A stretch of 64,000 bases of DNA from Sansalvadorimonas sp965221135 (GCA_965221135.1 CBDCRZ010000106.1:682001-746000); one strand, 5' to 3'; positions 36,926 through 47,212 are shown, counted from the first letter of the stretch. Made by a program: numbers and translations. Notes: generated from the sequence alone by a model not told the origin.

Positions 36926-36965
36926 ACCGTTAGTCCTTTTGGGTATGTCTAAGAAGAATTGGCTT

Positions 36966-37853
36966 ATGAAAAGAGTCGGTGCACAAGGCCTGTTTTCCTA
37001 TGCAGTATTTTTCCTCTGCCTTTCGGTGGTTCTGTTTGCACGGGCTGAAGAGTGGTGGGAAGCGCCCGACTGGAGGCCGACATCAAGTGATGAGAAGGCT
37101 TTCGTGCAAAACTACCCAGATGAACACCAGTTTCTGGCGGCCTGTCGGCAGGGACGTGTTGATGTTATGGAGTATTGGCTGAGCCAGAAGGGCTTTAGGC
37201 CAAACGATGAATTTATTAGCGGTTACACGGGAGAAAAGGTTTCAGGTCTTTGGATTGCATCTCAGGAAGATCATATCAATGGAGTGAAACTCCTTATTAA
37301 GGTCGGAGCTGATTTGAATCAAACCTGGAACGGTGCAACACCTCTGTTTCAATCCAGCCAAAATGGTCATGTTGAGTTAGTGGAGATTTTGGTTAAGGCT
37401 GGAGCTGATTTGAATCAAACCTGGAACGGTGCAACACCTCTGTTTCAAGCCTGCCAATATGGTCATGCCGGGGTAGTAAATATTCTTCTTAATGCCGGGG
37501 TTGATTTGAATCAAACCTGGAACGGTGCAACACCTCTGTATATAGCGGCCCAAGAGGGCCACTCCGAGGTGGTTAAGATTTTGCTCCAGGCCGGGGCGGA
37601 TCAATCTATAAAGTTGCGATTTAAGCGGTTTTTCACTAGAAGCCCGCGGGCGGCTGCAAAAAGAGCAAGACCTTTCGAGTTCGTTGATCCTGACGAGTGG
37701 CAAAAATACACAGCCACTATCAATACACTCACGGAGTACCGTCAAACTTATAAACGTAAACGCTCCCAGCCAGTGATAACCACCAAAGACAATGAGGAAA
37801 CACCCTTGTTAAGCGAGTTTCCCAAGCTTAGGTTACAGTCCGGCTCAAAATAA
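36966..37853 (+). CDS. Short secreted ankyrin-repeat protein (type A', tail 2)
   Basis: A 295-aa product from MKRVGAQG, with a variant type A leader (signal ends VVLFARAEEWWEAP). About four repeats: three of the NQTWNGATPLFQ class, then a switch at GATPLYIAAQ into the 34-class final repeat and tail type 2. It is therefore a hybrid of the two ankyrin families, and its 5' half matches the gene at 48670. Followed by a convergent 128-aa tail gene. Confidence 0.88.
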   Translation: MKRVGAQGLFSYAVFFLCLSVVLFARAEEWWEAPDWRPTSSDEKAFVQNYPDEHQFLAACRQGRVDVMEYWLSQKGFRPNDEFISGYTGEKVSGLWIASQEDHINGVKLLIKVGADLNQTWNGATPLFQSSQNGHVELVEILVKAGADLNQTWNGATPLFQACQYGHAGVVNILLNAGVDLNQTWNGATPLYIAAQEGHSEVVKILLQAGADQSIKLRFKRFFTRSPRAAAKRARPFEFVDPDEWQKYTATINTLTEYRQTYKRKRSQPVITTKDNEETPLLSEFPKLRLQSGSK

Positions 37854-37862
37854 AGGATTCAA

Positions 37863-38249
37863 CTATCCGGGTGCCACCGTCAAAAGACGAATGACCACTG
37901 CATAGAAGTGATCTTCACTCGGCTCCGAAAGTGGTATCACCTGCTGAGCCTCAATAGGTGAACCTTCAGACCGGTCAAAAATAACTGTGAATGCACGTCC
38001 GCCAGGAAGTGTGAGAAGCATTTTCTTTTTCGGTAGTTCCGACAAAGCAAAGAGCGTCTTCAGGTCAGCCAGCGTTAACAAGCTGTTCTCCCCATCCCCC
38101 AGAACAATGCTGCGGCCGTAAGTCATCAGACTTTCCGACACAATAAGGGAGCCGGTCAGGCTCCTGTCGGTACTCTGGGCGACTGGTGTCCAGTCAAACT
38201 CATTCACCCACAAGGGGTTGCCCGGCAGTGTCATGGTATCCAGTTGCAT
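37863..38249 (-). CDS. Phage tail-region protein, 128 aa
   Basis: MQLDTMTLPGNPLWVNEFDW ... IRLLTVAPG, full length and in frame, start overlapping the tape-measure stop. APG-type end, paired with ankyrin tail type 2. Confidence 0.7.
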   Translation of the reverse strand: MQLDTMTLPGNPLWVNEFDWTPVAQSTDRSLTGSLIVSESLMTYGRSIVLGDGENSLLTLADLKTLFALSELPKKKMLLTLPGGRAFTVIFDRSEGSPIEAQQVIPLSEPSEDHFYAVVIRLLTVAPG

Positions 38250-38478
38250 CAGATGGCCCTCGCGCCGGATTCTTTGAGTGCTCGTAGGAGTTTAACGTCT
38301 TCCCCTTGGCGCACACTCACGTTCACATTGCCGCCGGGATACTCAAGACGAATCACTTTACTGGGTGATTCGTTCCGTTGGGGTGCGCTGTTTCTCGGGG
38401 GAGGAGCGCGATCAAAACTCTTACGACGTCGCGTTTCGCGCTCTTCGTTCTCCCGCTTGTCACGGGTCTTATTAAAGG
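38249..38478 (-). pseudogene. Tape-measure C-terminal remnant
   Basis: The last roughly 75 codons, colinear with 1742-1965 and ending at the same break before the zinc-finger segment. It differs from that copy by a few substitutions. Confidence 0.6.
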
Positions 38479-38615
38479 AGACGGGCGGTATTTATTTCAG
38501 ACGTACAAGTTCCGTGAGGAACGCAGAAACGATGGATGAGTGAAAAGAACCTGATTACCAATTAACCTCAGCCACGATAGCGGCGGATGCCCCGAATCCG
38601 TTGCAATAAAATGGT

Positions 38616-40022
38616 TTAGTACATAAGTTCAGCAGGCACATCAGCAGACAATGAATATTGAGCAACTTTACTGTTTGATTTTTTGTGTGTTGGGTTCTTT
38701 TTTACGTGATGATTGAGAGAATGGCCCTGGGTATATGACTTACCACAGTCACAGACATAAGGCTTCTCCCCGGTGTGGGTGCGTTTGTGTGTCACTTGAG
38801 TGCTTAGTTCGGTAAAACGTTTGTCACAGCCGTCCCAGTCACAGACATAAGGCTTCTCCCCGGTGTGGGTGCGTTTGTGGGTGGCCACGCTTTGCGCGGT
38901 TGTGAAACGTTTGTCACAGCCGTCCCAGTCACAGGCATAAGGCTTCTCCCCGGTGTGGGTGCGTTTGTGTTTCACTTGATTGCTTAGTTCGGCAAAACGT
39001 TTGTCACAGCCGTCCCAGTCACAGGTATAAGGCTTCTCCCCGGTGTGGGTGCGTTTGTGTTTCACTTGAGCGCTTAGATCGGCAAAACGTTTGTCACAGC
39101 CGTCCCAGTCACAGGCATAAGGCTTCTCCCCGGTGTGGGTGCGTTTGTGGGTGTCTCTGTGTTGCGAGGTTATGAAACGTTTGTCACAGCCGTCCCAGTC
39201 ACAGGCATAAGGCTTCTCCCCGGTGTGGGTGCGTTTGTGGGTTGTCAGGTGGCCCACTTGAGCAAAACGCTGGTCACAGCCGTCCCAGTCACAGGCATAA
39301 GGCTTCTCCCCGGTGTGGGTGCCTATATGACGCTTCAGGTTACAGGTACTTTGGAAGCTACGTTGGCATAGGCTGCATCTATGCCGGAGCCGTTTTTTTC
39401 CGGGGATGACTGTCATCCTGTGCCTGTCAGCAGAATCTGGCAGATCATCACCTTCGATGTGAATCTGAAGGCCCTGGCTGGTTTCACTGTCTTCACACGG
39501 CTCATTGTTCAAAGGGGAGGGGAGTGCCCCCTTTGTTCGGAATTCCCTGTAATGCGCACGCATCCAGCCATTGAGCTGGGGGAACTGGGAGGGGAAGATA
39601 TCTTTGGGTGGGGAATCGCAGTGAATGCGCGGGTTACTGTCTTCTCCCGTTGAGATGCGGCACGCTGTCGAGGCATCCTCAATCTGTGTGATGGCATCAG
39701 CCTGAATCTCCAGTGTGTATGGCCGTGAGGCGCCTGTTAGAGTCAAGTGTGTTTTCTGCGTCTCCCCCTGGCAATAGATAAAGGGATGGTCACCCGTTTG
39801 AACGACGGAGCAGGACGTTGTTCCATGGGGGCGGACGCGTGTACCTTTCGCAGGATAAATGGCCACGCCCCCTCTTGAAACCACTGTATGCGTCGGGTTT
39901 TGAACAGGTTGTATTCTGAGAGGTGTGCTCTTTATTCTGCCCGCCGAGACATCCAGGGAGGCAAAACAACAGATCACCATGACAGCACCGATGACAAAAG
40001 CAGTCAGTCTGGGAAAATGCAT
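38616..40022 (-). CDS. Secreted protein with 7 C2H2 zinc fingers
   Basis: A 468-aa paralogue of the 1248-aa gene. The signal peptide and the first roughly 200 residues are almost identical, and so is the C-terminal end (KSNSKVAQYSLSADVPAELM). Between them are seven fingers (about 213-422). Helix order after finger 1 is AQVGHL, ITSQHR, ADLSAQV, AELSNQV, TTAQSVA, TELSTQV. The length difference of 780 residues is exactly 26 fingers. The ADLSTQV-class fingers are relatively enriched here (three of six). All zinc ligands are intact. Same GGAGGGG ribosome site. Confidence 0.9.
   Translation of the reverse strand: MHFPRLTAFVIGAVMVICCFASLDVSAGRIKSTPLRIQPVQNPTHTVVSRGGVAIYPAKGTRVRPHGTTSCSVVQTGDHPFIYCQGETQKTHLTLTGASRPYTLEIQADAITQIEDASTACRISTGEDSNPRIHCDSPPKDIFPSQFPQLNGWMRAHYREFRTKGALPSPLNNEPCEDSETSQGLQIHIEGDDLPDSADRHRMTVIPGKKRLRHRCSLCQRSFQSTCNLKRHIGTHTGEKPYACDWDGCDQRFAQVGHLTTHKRTHTGEKPYACDWDGCDKRFITSQHRDTHKRTHTGEKPYACDWDGCDKRFADLSAQVKHKRTHTGEKPYTCDWDGCDKRFAELSNQVKHKRTHTGEKPYACDWDGCDKRFTTAQSVATHKRTHTGEKPYVCDWDGCDKRFTELSTQVTHKRTHTGEKPYVCDCGKSYTQGHSLNHHVKKNPTHKKSNSKVAQYSLSADVPAELMY
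38750..39350 (-). repeat. 90-bp tandem repeats encoding seven zinc fingers
   Basis: Units of 90 bp, same linker and core as the array at 2390-5330. Confidence 0.9.
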
Positions 40023-40164
40023 TACCCCTCCCCCCCTTTAATAAGGAGGAGGAATATAGACACAAAATCGAAAACCCGGGAAGGCCTTGAGTTTTATCAA
40101 ACGTCATTTTGGACACCCCAGCGGTTATGGGGGATATCCTAAAATGATTCCGCTCTCTTTATGG

Positions 40165-40353
40165 TTAGCTATCCAGTGCCTCTTCTGAATCAATGCCAAC
40201 CTTCTCGGCGATGCCCTTGAGGGTTATAAATTGCTCAATAGCCTGGGTGTTTGCGTTTCTCAATATCGTTGTCCTCTGATTTTTCCTTTGCACGTTCTGG
40301 TAATAGGGTGAGTGTGTCGTCAACTCAGTTGATCTCCCGCTCTTTTTATCCAT
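40165..40353 (-). CDS. Hypothetical 62-aa protein upstream of second zinc-finger gene
   Basis: MDKKSGRSTELTTHSPYYQN, second copy of the gene at 6139. Start overlaps the preceding stop (TAATG). Conservation of an intact frame in both copies supports a real gene. Confidence 0.6.
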   Translation of the reverse strand: MDKKSGRSTELTTHSPYYQNVQRKNQRTTILRNANTQAIEQFITLKGIAEKVGIDSEEALDS

Positions 40354-40571
40354 TACATTTCTACGATGTCATCGGCATTCCATCCAAACTTTCTGGCGAG
40401 ACTCTCAACTACATATTGCAACTCCCGGATACGCCTTGAATTCCATTCTTCCAGGTCGTTTTCTTTGAAGTCGAAATGATTTTCTGTGATTGCTTGCATA
40501 TGAGTGAGGCGTTTTTGAATACACTCTTCTTGCATATAGATCTCAGAAATAATTCGATCTTTTTCTCTCAT
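40353..40571 (-). CDS. Hypothetical 72-aa protein, coupled to the 62-aa gene
   Basis: MREKDRIISEIYMQEECIQK, second copy of the gene at 6327, with one residue change visible in the C-terminal half (QYVVESL versus QYLVESL). Ribosome site AAGGTGAG conserved. Confidence 0.6.
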   Translation of the reverse strand: MREKDRIISEIYMQEECIQKRLTHMQAITENHFDFKENDLEEWNSRRIRELQYVVESLARKFGWNADDIVEM

Positions 40572-40809
40572 TATTGACTCACCTTGTTTATCTCCCTTTC
40601 GGTGTGTTAACACTAGAATGGACGCACAAAACATCCGCTTGATTAATCAAGAAATGAAAGAATAGAAAACTTGATTGATCCGCATTGTTATTCTGGAGGC
40701 GTAAATCTCTTCTTATTTTTATTAACCTGCACCACCTGAACTATGAGGCTCAGGAAGAATGGCAGACAAAAAAAGAGGCCAGTGAAGGCCCCTTGTTACT
40801 CTGTGTTGG

Positions 40810-41135
40810 CCCGCTATTAAAGGCGAGGGCTTACCTTGCGCATGGTGTAGAAGGCGACGGAGCGGCCTTTGCCTTCCTTGTCGTTGAGCTGGTAGTCTCC
40901 CTTGTCATAGCTGATGTCGGCCAGTGCTTTTTCATCAAACTCTACTGTCGCCTGTTTTGTTTTCAGCGATGCCAATACAGTTCAGGCCGCCTTCGGTCAC
41001 CGGCTGGTCGTCGATGCGCATCTCGTAGGTCTTGTTAAGCATGTTCTTGAAGTTTTTGGCGATCACCTCATTAGAGGCTTCGGTTGTTGCTTTATTAGCA
41101 GGCTTGGTCTTTGGGGTTGTGGTTTCCTTGGTCAT
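40810..41135 (-). pseudogene. Broken hypothetical gene, 11-base deletion
   Basis: Paralogue of 6793-7122. Here codon 37 is Tyr (NKTYEMRIDDQPV), so the nonsense codon of the other copy is absent. An 11-base deletion after GGLNCIG shifts the frame to a stop at 40935. The remainder (DKGDYQLNDKEGKG) is still readable in the old frame. Confidence 0.6.
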
Positions 41136-41680
41136 GGTTTTTCTCCTCTGGTTTTTCTCCTCTGGTTTTTTTCCTGGCACTGTTCACATTAGGATGGGTG
41201 CCGGGTTAATCCAGTTCTATCTACTTATGTATGACCTCTCCAGATTTGCTTATCTCTGGGGTGCCATACAATCGTTCTGCACACACACAAAGCCAGAGGG
41301 TTGTTACGGTATTTTTATCTTAAGAGGGATGTTGTTTGTTGAGCGCCCCGAAGTGATTGGTTGTTGGAGTTTTTGGGATGATTGTTTGACTTGAGACAGG
41401 GCTGAGAGGGGAGATAGGGAGGCAGGGCAAGTGTGGGGGTGTAGGGTTAGGCTTTGTCGGTTAAAATGACTCCGATCCTTTTTCTTCTCTTTCTTCGTGT
41501 TGGTTTATCTGGCCAGTAGGTATTCATAAAACACCTCGTTCGGTCAGGAATGAGGTGTCCACTTTATCGGGGGAAGATCACCCACTTGTATGCCTCTTTT
41601 GGGGCTCTGTACTAAAGATAAGTCCACAGTTATGATCATAACTAAAAAAGAGCTTCTGTTCACCATAGACCCCTTTTTCG
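41136..41680. other. Intergenic stretch, end of duplicated segment
   Basis: The first roughly 350 bases align with 7123-7445; thereafter the sequence is unique. No gene seen. Confidence 0.45.
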
Positions 41681-42109
41681 ACCCCTCAATCAACTGTGAT
41701 TAAGAAGGAACTCTTTCTTATTCCTTTTTTTGGTTGGGCATTCAAACGCCTTAACCCTATTGCCATAGATCGAAAAGAACGTCGTTCCGCACTTCAGCAG
41801 GTGATGGAGAAAGGGAAGGAGTGTCTGGATGATAACTACTGGGTGGTTATTTTCCCTGAAGGTACCCGCCATAAATGGCCTGGTACAGGCCGGTTTACTC
41901 GAGGTGCAGCTTCTCTGGCTTTACACGCAGAAGTACCGGTGCTCCCCATTGCCCATAATGCTGGCCGTTACTGGCCTGCTGACCGCTGGCTGAAAACCCC
42001 CGGGGAAATTACTCTACGAATTGGGCCTGTCATAGAGAGCATTAACAAAGAAATGCCTGACCTGACTGATGACGTACGGGCATGGGTGGTCGAACACCAG
42101 CCTCATTGA
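41681..42109 (+). pseudogene. plsC: Lysophospholipid acyltransferase (PlsC-like) C-terminal fragment
   Basis: About 140 codons reading IKKELFLIPFFGWAFKRLNP, the acceptor-binding motif VIFPEGTR and VPVLPIAHNAGRYW, as in 1-acylglycerol-3-phosphate acyltransferases. The catalytic HX4D motif that should precede it is missing, and an in-frame stop lies at 41666, so the gene is 5'-truncated. Probably core-genome debris displaced by rearrangement. Confidence 0.75.
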
Positions 42110-42242
42110 TAAGTACTCGGTTAAAAATCCGAGAAAGGCGTGTGAGGTGCCTGTCCTTACTGGTTTTCGGTAAAATAGCTGTTGTTTTTTGTGTTGTTGC
42201 AGCGCTTATCTTTCTGCTGACTTTAAAACCTGCAGTGTGAAA

Positions 42243-45233
42243 TCAGTTGTCATCAGCAGGTTCTTCCAGTTCAAATGAATTCGCTGTTTTTTTCTTCTTA
42301 CACAGATAGATAACAACTCCTACTGTAGCAACAACTGCCACTACTATTATGGTACCCGCTGTGGTTGCCCCTATAACAGCCACATCCCTTATGAAGGTTT
42401 CTGTGCCGTTTCCCGGTGGTATACCCGTAGGTGTAGGTGCAGGTGTGGAGACTGGGAAAAAATGCACAGACTCGATATGCACAGGCCCCCACCACAAATT
42501 ACCATCGGTCTCATTCATAAAAATCGTACCCAATTTGAAGAGGGCTGTTTCCCCCGGCAGAAATCCATCGAATTTAAAGGTGTATGAATGATTGGATTTG
42601 TTGTCATTAGCAATGTTTGCAGTTAATACAGTGTTGGCAATACTAGGTGTACTGATCTGATATTCAGTGATGGGTAAGTCGTTGACAGGTGTTTTCCAGT
42701 TGAATGTGATCTGGGTCAGATCATTTACGTGAGTCACATTTTGGGGTAGAAAATCAGCCAGTGAAATGACAAATGAAGCCGGCTGGGGATTGTCTATATC
42801 ATTCACTCCGATATATCGAACTTGATGGGTAAAAACCTTTTCCAGTGGTGCTGGTATACCGGGTTGGTCTCCGCCAAGGAATAAAACCTTGCTTCTAGAG
42901 CCAGGGTCAAGTGTCTCCGTGGGGGAATCTTCCGGAGTAAAAGTATAATGTTCAACGGGTAAATCTGAGGTTATTTCCCACCTCAACAAACGGGTGGGGG
43001 GAGAAGCATATTTAATGGAGGAGTAAGAGGCTGGTAAAGGTACAAGAGTAATAGGCCTTGGTAATTGCTTGGCCACACACTCTGGAACCGCAGCGTTAAT
43101 ACTTCCGGTTGCCTGATACGTGCCATGGGGGAGTGCCACATTATAATTTTCATCTCCCAGTTCCACATTATAGGTATGTACTGTACTGCCATCTGTGGCA
43201 TTGGTGATATTCAGGCTGATAAACTCTGAGGGCTTGTTAATAGTGATATTATATAAACCGTTACCGATATAAAGGGCTGGTGTAGTAAAGTCAGCGCTTT
43301 CTTGGTTACCAATAAAAAGGTCAAGATTATTGCTGTAGGAGCAACAGTGAGGGCTGATTCCGCCATCTTTCCATAGACTGCATTTATCGGCGTCAGGACT
43401 GCAACTCTCTGTCTCTATGGTTAATCCATAGCGCCGGGTGTTCCATAAGGGTCAGTTCCAAAATCCAGGTATTTCCGTCCTGACGCATTGTTCCAAAGGT
43501 CCGTGTCGTATCATCCCCGGGTGTTCCATAAGGGTCAGTTCCAAAATCCAGGTATTTCCGTCCTGACGCATTGTTCCAAAGGTCCGTGTCGTATCACCGG
43601 TACGAAAGGGTAACCTCTGGCGACACACCTGAGAGGGACAGTAATCATACATTCCGTGGGGAGTGTTAGTACTATAGTTTGCGGGACAGAAAAAAGGGGC
43701 CTCACTCACGATTCCCCAGTTTGCCCTGATAGCTGATTCAGGGGTGAGGTTATCAGGCATAACCTGACGAAACTGCAGTTTTTCACCTGAACAAAAGGTA
43801 GGTATTGGGCGACCTGGGGCACATTTGCTTTTATTTTCAAATTCCGGGGGATATTTCTGATCACTGGAGTAGGCGGTGGGGGTGCCTGTGGCGCATGCAT
43901 GCCCGTTGAAAGGAGTCTTGGCGTTGATATATGCGTCTCTCCTACAGTAAAACACCTTATGAGAAAAGAGGCTGTTATCGCTTTCATCCACCACAGATTT
44001 TGAACCAGTTTGTGATGAGTCAAGCTGTGATGAATCGAGAATATTGTTTCCAGAACCAGTCCCTTCAGGAACATCATCTTCGGCATAGGTTACCGCAGCC
44101 AGTTGCTGCGACAGCGCTGGCATTGGAAGTTGCTGGCTGGTCGTTATGCCGTTTCCGGTGCATTCAATGTGAGCATTTGTTTCCTGAAGTTTGTCCAGAT
44201 TCAGAGAATATGATACGTCAGCGTATTGGCCATCCATTTGGTGTGAAAGGGAAAGGGGGCAGCTCGTCGGTGACTGACAGTCCTCGCCCGTTATACACAA
44301 ACTGCTTGTCTCGCAGAGGTTCTCACCTGCGATTGATCTCAGGGTTACCTCTGGAATTGAACACTTCTGGTTCTGGCAGGGAAGACGACAACGCCCAAGC
44401 ACAAGATCACCGGTTTGTGTCATATCTGATAAAACTGGATAGTGCTTTTGAGATTGCGCAAATCCCCCTGCTGTTAGATATCCTGCCAGCATAAGCCCCT
44501 GAAGAGCTGGCTTAACCCAGCTGCCCCGGTTGTTTCGATATTCCTCTGGCGATGGAGGAGTGTCTTCTTCGACACCTTCTCCATATTGTTTACCCTCTTG
44601 CTTATCCTTGGTTCGTTGTGTGTATGGGATGGAACCATGTGTTGTGGCCAGCCGCGCCAGACGTTCATGCTTGTGTTCACTGATGCTTCCGGTTTGTGTT
44701 CTTGTCAGCCATGTTTTTATTTTCTTCGATGTTGCTGCAACAGTTCTGTACAGGGATTGCCCTTTTTGCTGCAGGTCAGAAAGATAGCCTTTCCGGGATT
44801 CGATAAGAGGCTGAGGCGGCGTTAGAGGTTCAAGAAGGACATCAAGGTGTTTTCGACTTTCACTGTCGTTGTTTTGTGAACGAGACAGTACATCTGATAT
44901 TGATGTGCGGAGGGTCAGTGAAGGCTGTAGCTCTGATTCACTGGCATACTGAGAGACCAGCCATTTCATCGCAGCATGCTGGTTATCCGATAGTTTTATG
45001 TCTTCCCCGCTACGATTAACATAACGGCATACCCGACTACCAGCTTGTTCATCGGGAATGATCAGAGCATTAACGGGTAGGTTTGAATTCTGGAGAAATG
45101 TAAGTAGAGGAAGTGGAGAAGGAGTGACTATCGGGGTGGTTTTGTTGCCCGGTAAGCCTGCATGCAAAGGGAGAGCAACCAAGCTGAAAAAGATGGTGTA
45201 AGTTAACAGGTAAGCTGGGTATCTAAAGAGCAT
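42243..45233 (-). pseudogene. Large secreted single-pass surface protein, frameshifted
   Basis: Starts MLFRYPAYLLTYTIFFSLVA (signal peptide, cut near LHAG). Residues about 250-560 are Cys-rich (GRCRLPCQNQKC, LCETSSLCITGEDC, CRRDAYINAKTPFNGHAC). The first frame stops at 43452 after an 83-base tandem duplication. The downstream frame (YGLTIETESCSPDADKC onward) carries fibronectin-III-like beta sequence (ITFNWKTPVNDLPITEYQIS) and a C-terminal transmembrane helix (TIIVVAVVATVGVVIYL) followed by KKKK and an acidic tail. The intact gene would encode roughly 960 residues, an adhesin- or receptor-like type I membrane protein. Function unknown. Confidence 0.65.
43434..43596. repeat. 83-bp tandem duplication
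   Basis: Two 80-base identical copies (43434-43513 and 43517-43596), offset 83. Because 83 is not a multiple of three it shifts the surface-protein frame. Confidence 0.9.
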
Positions 45234-45434
45234 AACGAAAACTTTGTTGGCGGTTAGGTTCCAGTCCCATCAGATGTAGGGCTGGCAGGTTACGCTGACG
45301 TGTACCTGAGCCTCATAGTCGGTGATTATTTATGCAGTGATAGTTGACATATAGCTGATAGATAGCCGACAAAGGAAGTCTAACTGTTGACTAGAGAGCG
45401 TAGGCTATTATGGCAATGATCACCGGAAATAGTC

Positions 45435-46809
45435 TTCTCCAATATGAAATGAGCCTGAAGGAAGAGCTTGTTTCCAATATGAAATAAGCCTGTAGATTCC
45501 GGAACCGTCGTTCATGATGAAAGGATGAAGATCATCATGAACACCGCACTCATCAAAACCTTGCAGGATGTTCGGACGCTACTCACACAGGCTTCCTGTC
45601 TGGAACCGGACTGGGAGTCAAAGGAGGAGTGTTATCGCTGGATTGAACAAACCCTCAGCCACTTCAAATACCGCTCCCTGAGTAAGGTAGAAAAAGGGCT
45701 TGTTCGCCGCTATCTGGTAACAGCCAGTGGTTACTCAAGAGCCCAGACAACCCGACTGATCCACCAGTACATCACCCGGGGTAGCGCTAAGCGTAAGCAG
45801 TGTACAGCCAATGGCTTTCAGACCCGATACACCAAGGCCGATATCAGGTTGCCCATACCGACAGGTTACACAGTGACCTGAACGGTGCAGCCATCAAAAA
45901 GCTTTGTGAACGGGCCTTCCGACAAGGTGATAAGCAGTATGAGCCCTTGGCTACCATCTCTGTCTCTCACCTTTACAATCTCAGGCAATCCCGCACCTAT
46001 GAGTGCGTGAGAGGGGTCAAGGACAGCACGCACCCAGTGCAGAGGAATATAGGCATAAGTCGTCGTCCAACCCCTCAGGGACGTCCGGGATTCATTCGTA
46101 TTGATACAGTCCATCAAGGCGACAGGGATGGCGTGAAGGGCTTCTATCACATTAACGCTGTTGATGAGGTCACGCAGTATGAGGTTGTCTGCACGGTCGA
46201 GAAGATCAGCGAGCGCTATCTTGTTCCTGCTCTGGAAGAGTTGCTGGCGGGTTTCCCATTCAGGATTGAAGAGATCCATTCCGATAACGGCTCAGAGTAT
46301 ATCAACCACCAGGTTGCCAGGTTGCTGAACAAACTGAATGTCGCACTGACAAAGTCCCGCTCCCGGCATAGTAACGACAATGCCCTGATAGAGAGCAAGA
46401 ATGGCTCCATCATCAGGAAGCTGCTGGGGCATGCTCATATTCCCCAATGTCATGCTGAGAAGTTCAACCAGTTGGACAGAGAATTTCTGACCCCTTACCT
46501 GAATTATCACCGCCCTTGCTTTTATCCGGAAACCAAAACTGATAAGAAGGGCAAAGAGAAGAAGGTGTATCGGTATGAAAATATGATGACGCCCTATGAG
46601 AAGCTTCTATCGCTGGATCAGCCAGAGCAGTACCTCAAAGACGGCATTACTCTTGAGCAACTCAAGGAAAAAGCAGAGGTCATGACCGATAATGAGACTG
46701 CAGAAAAACTCCAGCATGCCAAAGAAACCTTGTTCAGAACCGTTTTTGAACGGCGAGCCGGGATATAGGTGTTACTACCTACCTTCAGGCTCATTTCTGG
46801 ATTGGAGAA
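45435..46809 (+). mobile_element. Insertion sequence with rve-type transposase and visible inverted repeats
   Basis: The left end TTCTCCAATATGAAATGAGC and the right end read as reverse complement TTCTCCAATCCAGAAATGAG continue into GCCTGAAGG on both sides, giving terminal inverted repeats of about 27 bases. Length about 1.37 kb. No clear target duplication. The right flank joins the sequence that precedes the att-like motif. Confidence 0.75.
45537..46768 (+). pseudogene. IS transposase (integrase core), one-base deletion
   Basis: Frame 1, MNTALIKTLQDVRTLLTQAS through QTRYTKADIRL, shifts near 45855 and continues AHTDRLHSDLNGAAIKKL to the end. DDE core: FIRIDTVHQGD, IEEIHSDNGSEYIN and NDNALIESKNGSI. 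This suits an IS481-like rve transposase. No slippery heptamer is seen at the shift, so a mutation is likelier than programmed frameshifting. Confidence 0.7.
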
Positions 46810-46847
46810 TACTTTTTTGGGCTATGGGTTCACGGAATGTTTACTGT

Positions 46848-46862
46848 CCCCCCGTCTGCAGG
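46848..46862. other. att-like core, left boundary of a unit
   Basis: CCCCCCGTCTGCAGG followed by the same GACTGTAACTGTTTGG sequence as at 28013 and 53062. Confidence 0.5.
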
Positions 46863-46980
46863 ACTGTAACTGTTTGGTTTGTCTATGAATTTATATCAAC
46901 AGGGTAAATTAGTGCTGAATTCGTGCTTAGGTGTCCATTGTCCGATAGGTTGTTGAAAAGGTAAACATCACACCTGTACT

Positions 46981-47163
46981 TCATACTTCCACCAATGCCT
47001 TACTGCCCATAGGCGCAGCGTGTCTTTTGGCTGTTAACGTTCCTCCAGAGCGAAGAGACCGGGTGCTTGTCCCGTTGCTGCTGTGCGAGGTGACTGTGGC
47101 GATCACTCGCGCAGCTGTAGGGAGCAGACCTTTTAACTTTTTCCAGGGGTTGGTTGTTGCCAT
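46981..47163 (-). CDS. Small phage tail-region protein, 60 aa
   Basis: MATTNPWKKLKGLLPTAARV, third intact copy, with a few substitutions (SSNGTSTRSLRSGG). Confidence 0.6.
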   Translation of the reverse strand: MATTNPWKKLKGLLPTAARVIATVTSHSSNGTSTRSLRSGGTLTAKRHAAPMGSKALVEV

Positions 47164-47212
47164 GATGTGTCCTCGCTACTGCGTGTTTAGCTCTCGTTAT
47201 TAGTAATGACGC

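Noticed and set aside
45840..45880. Programmed frameshift in the rve-type transposase
   Set aside because: No slippery heptamer or downstream stem seen; a one-base deletion explains it.
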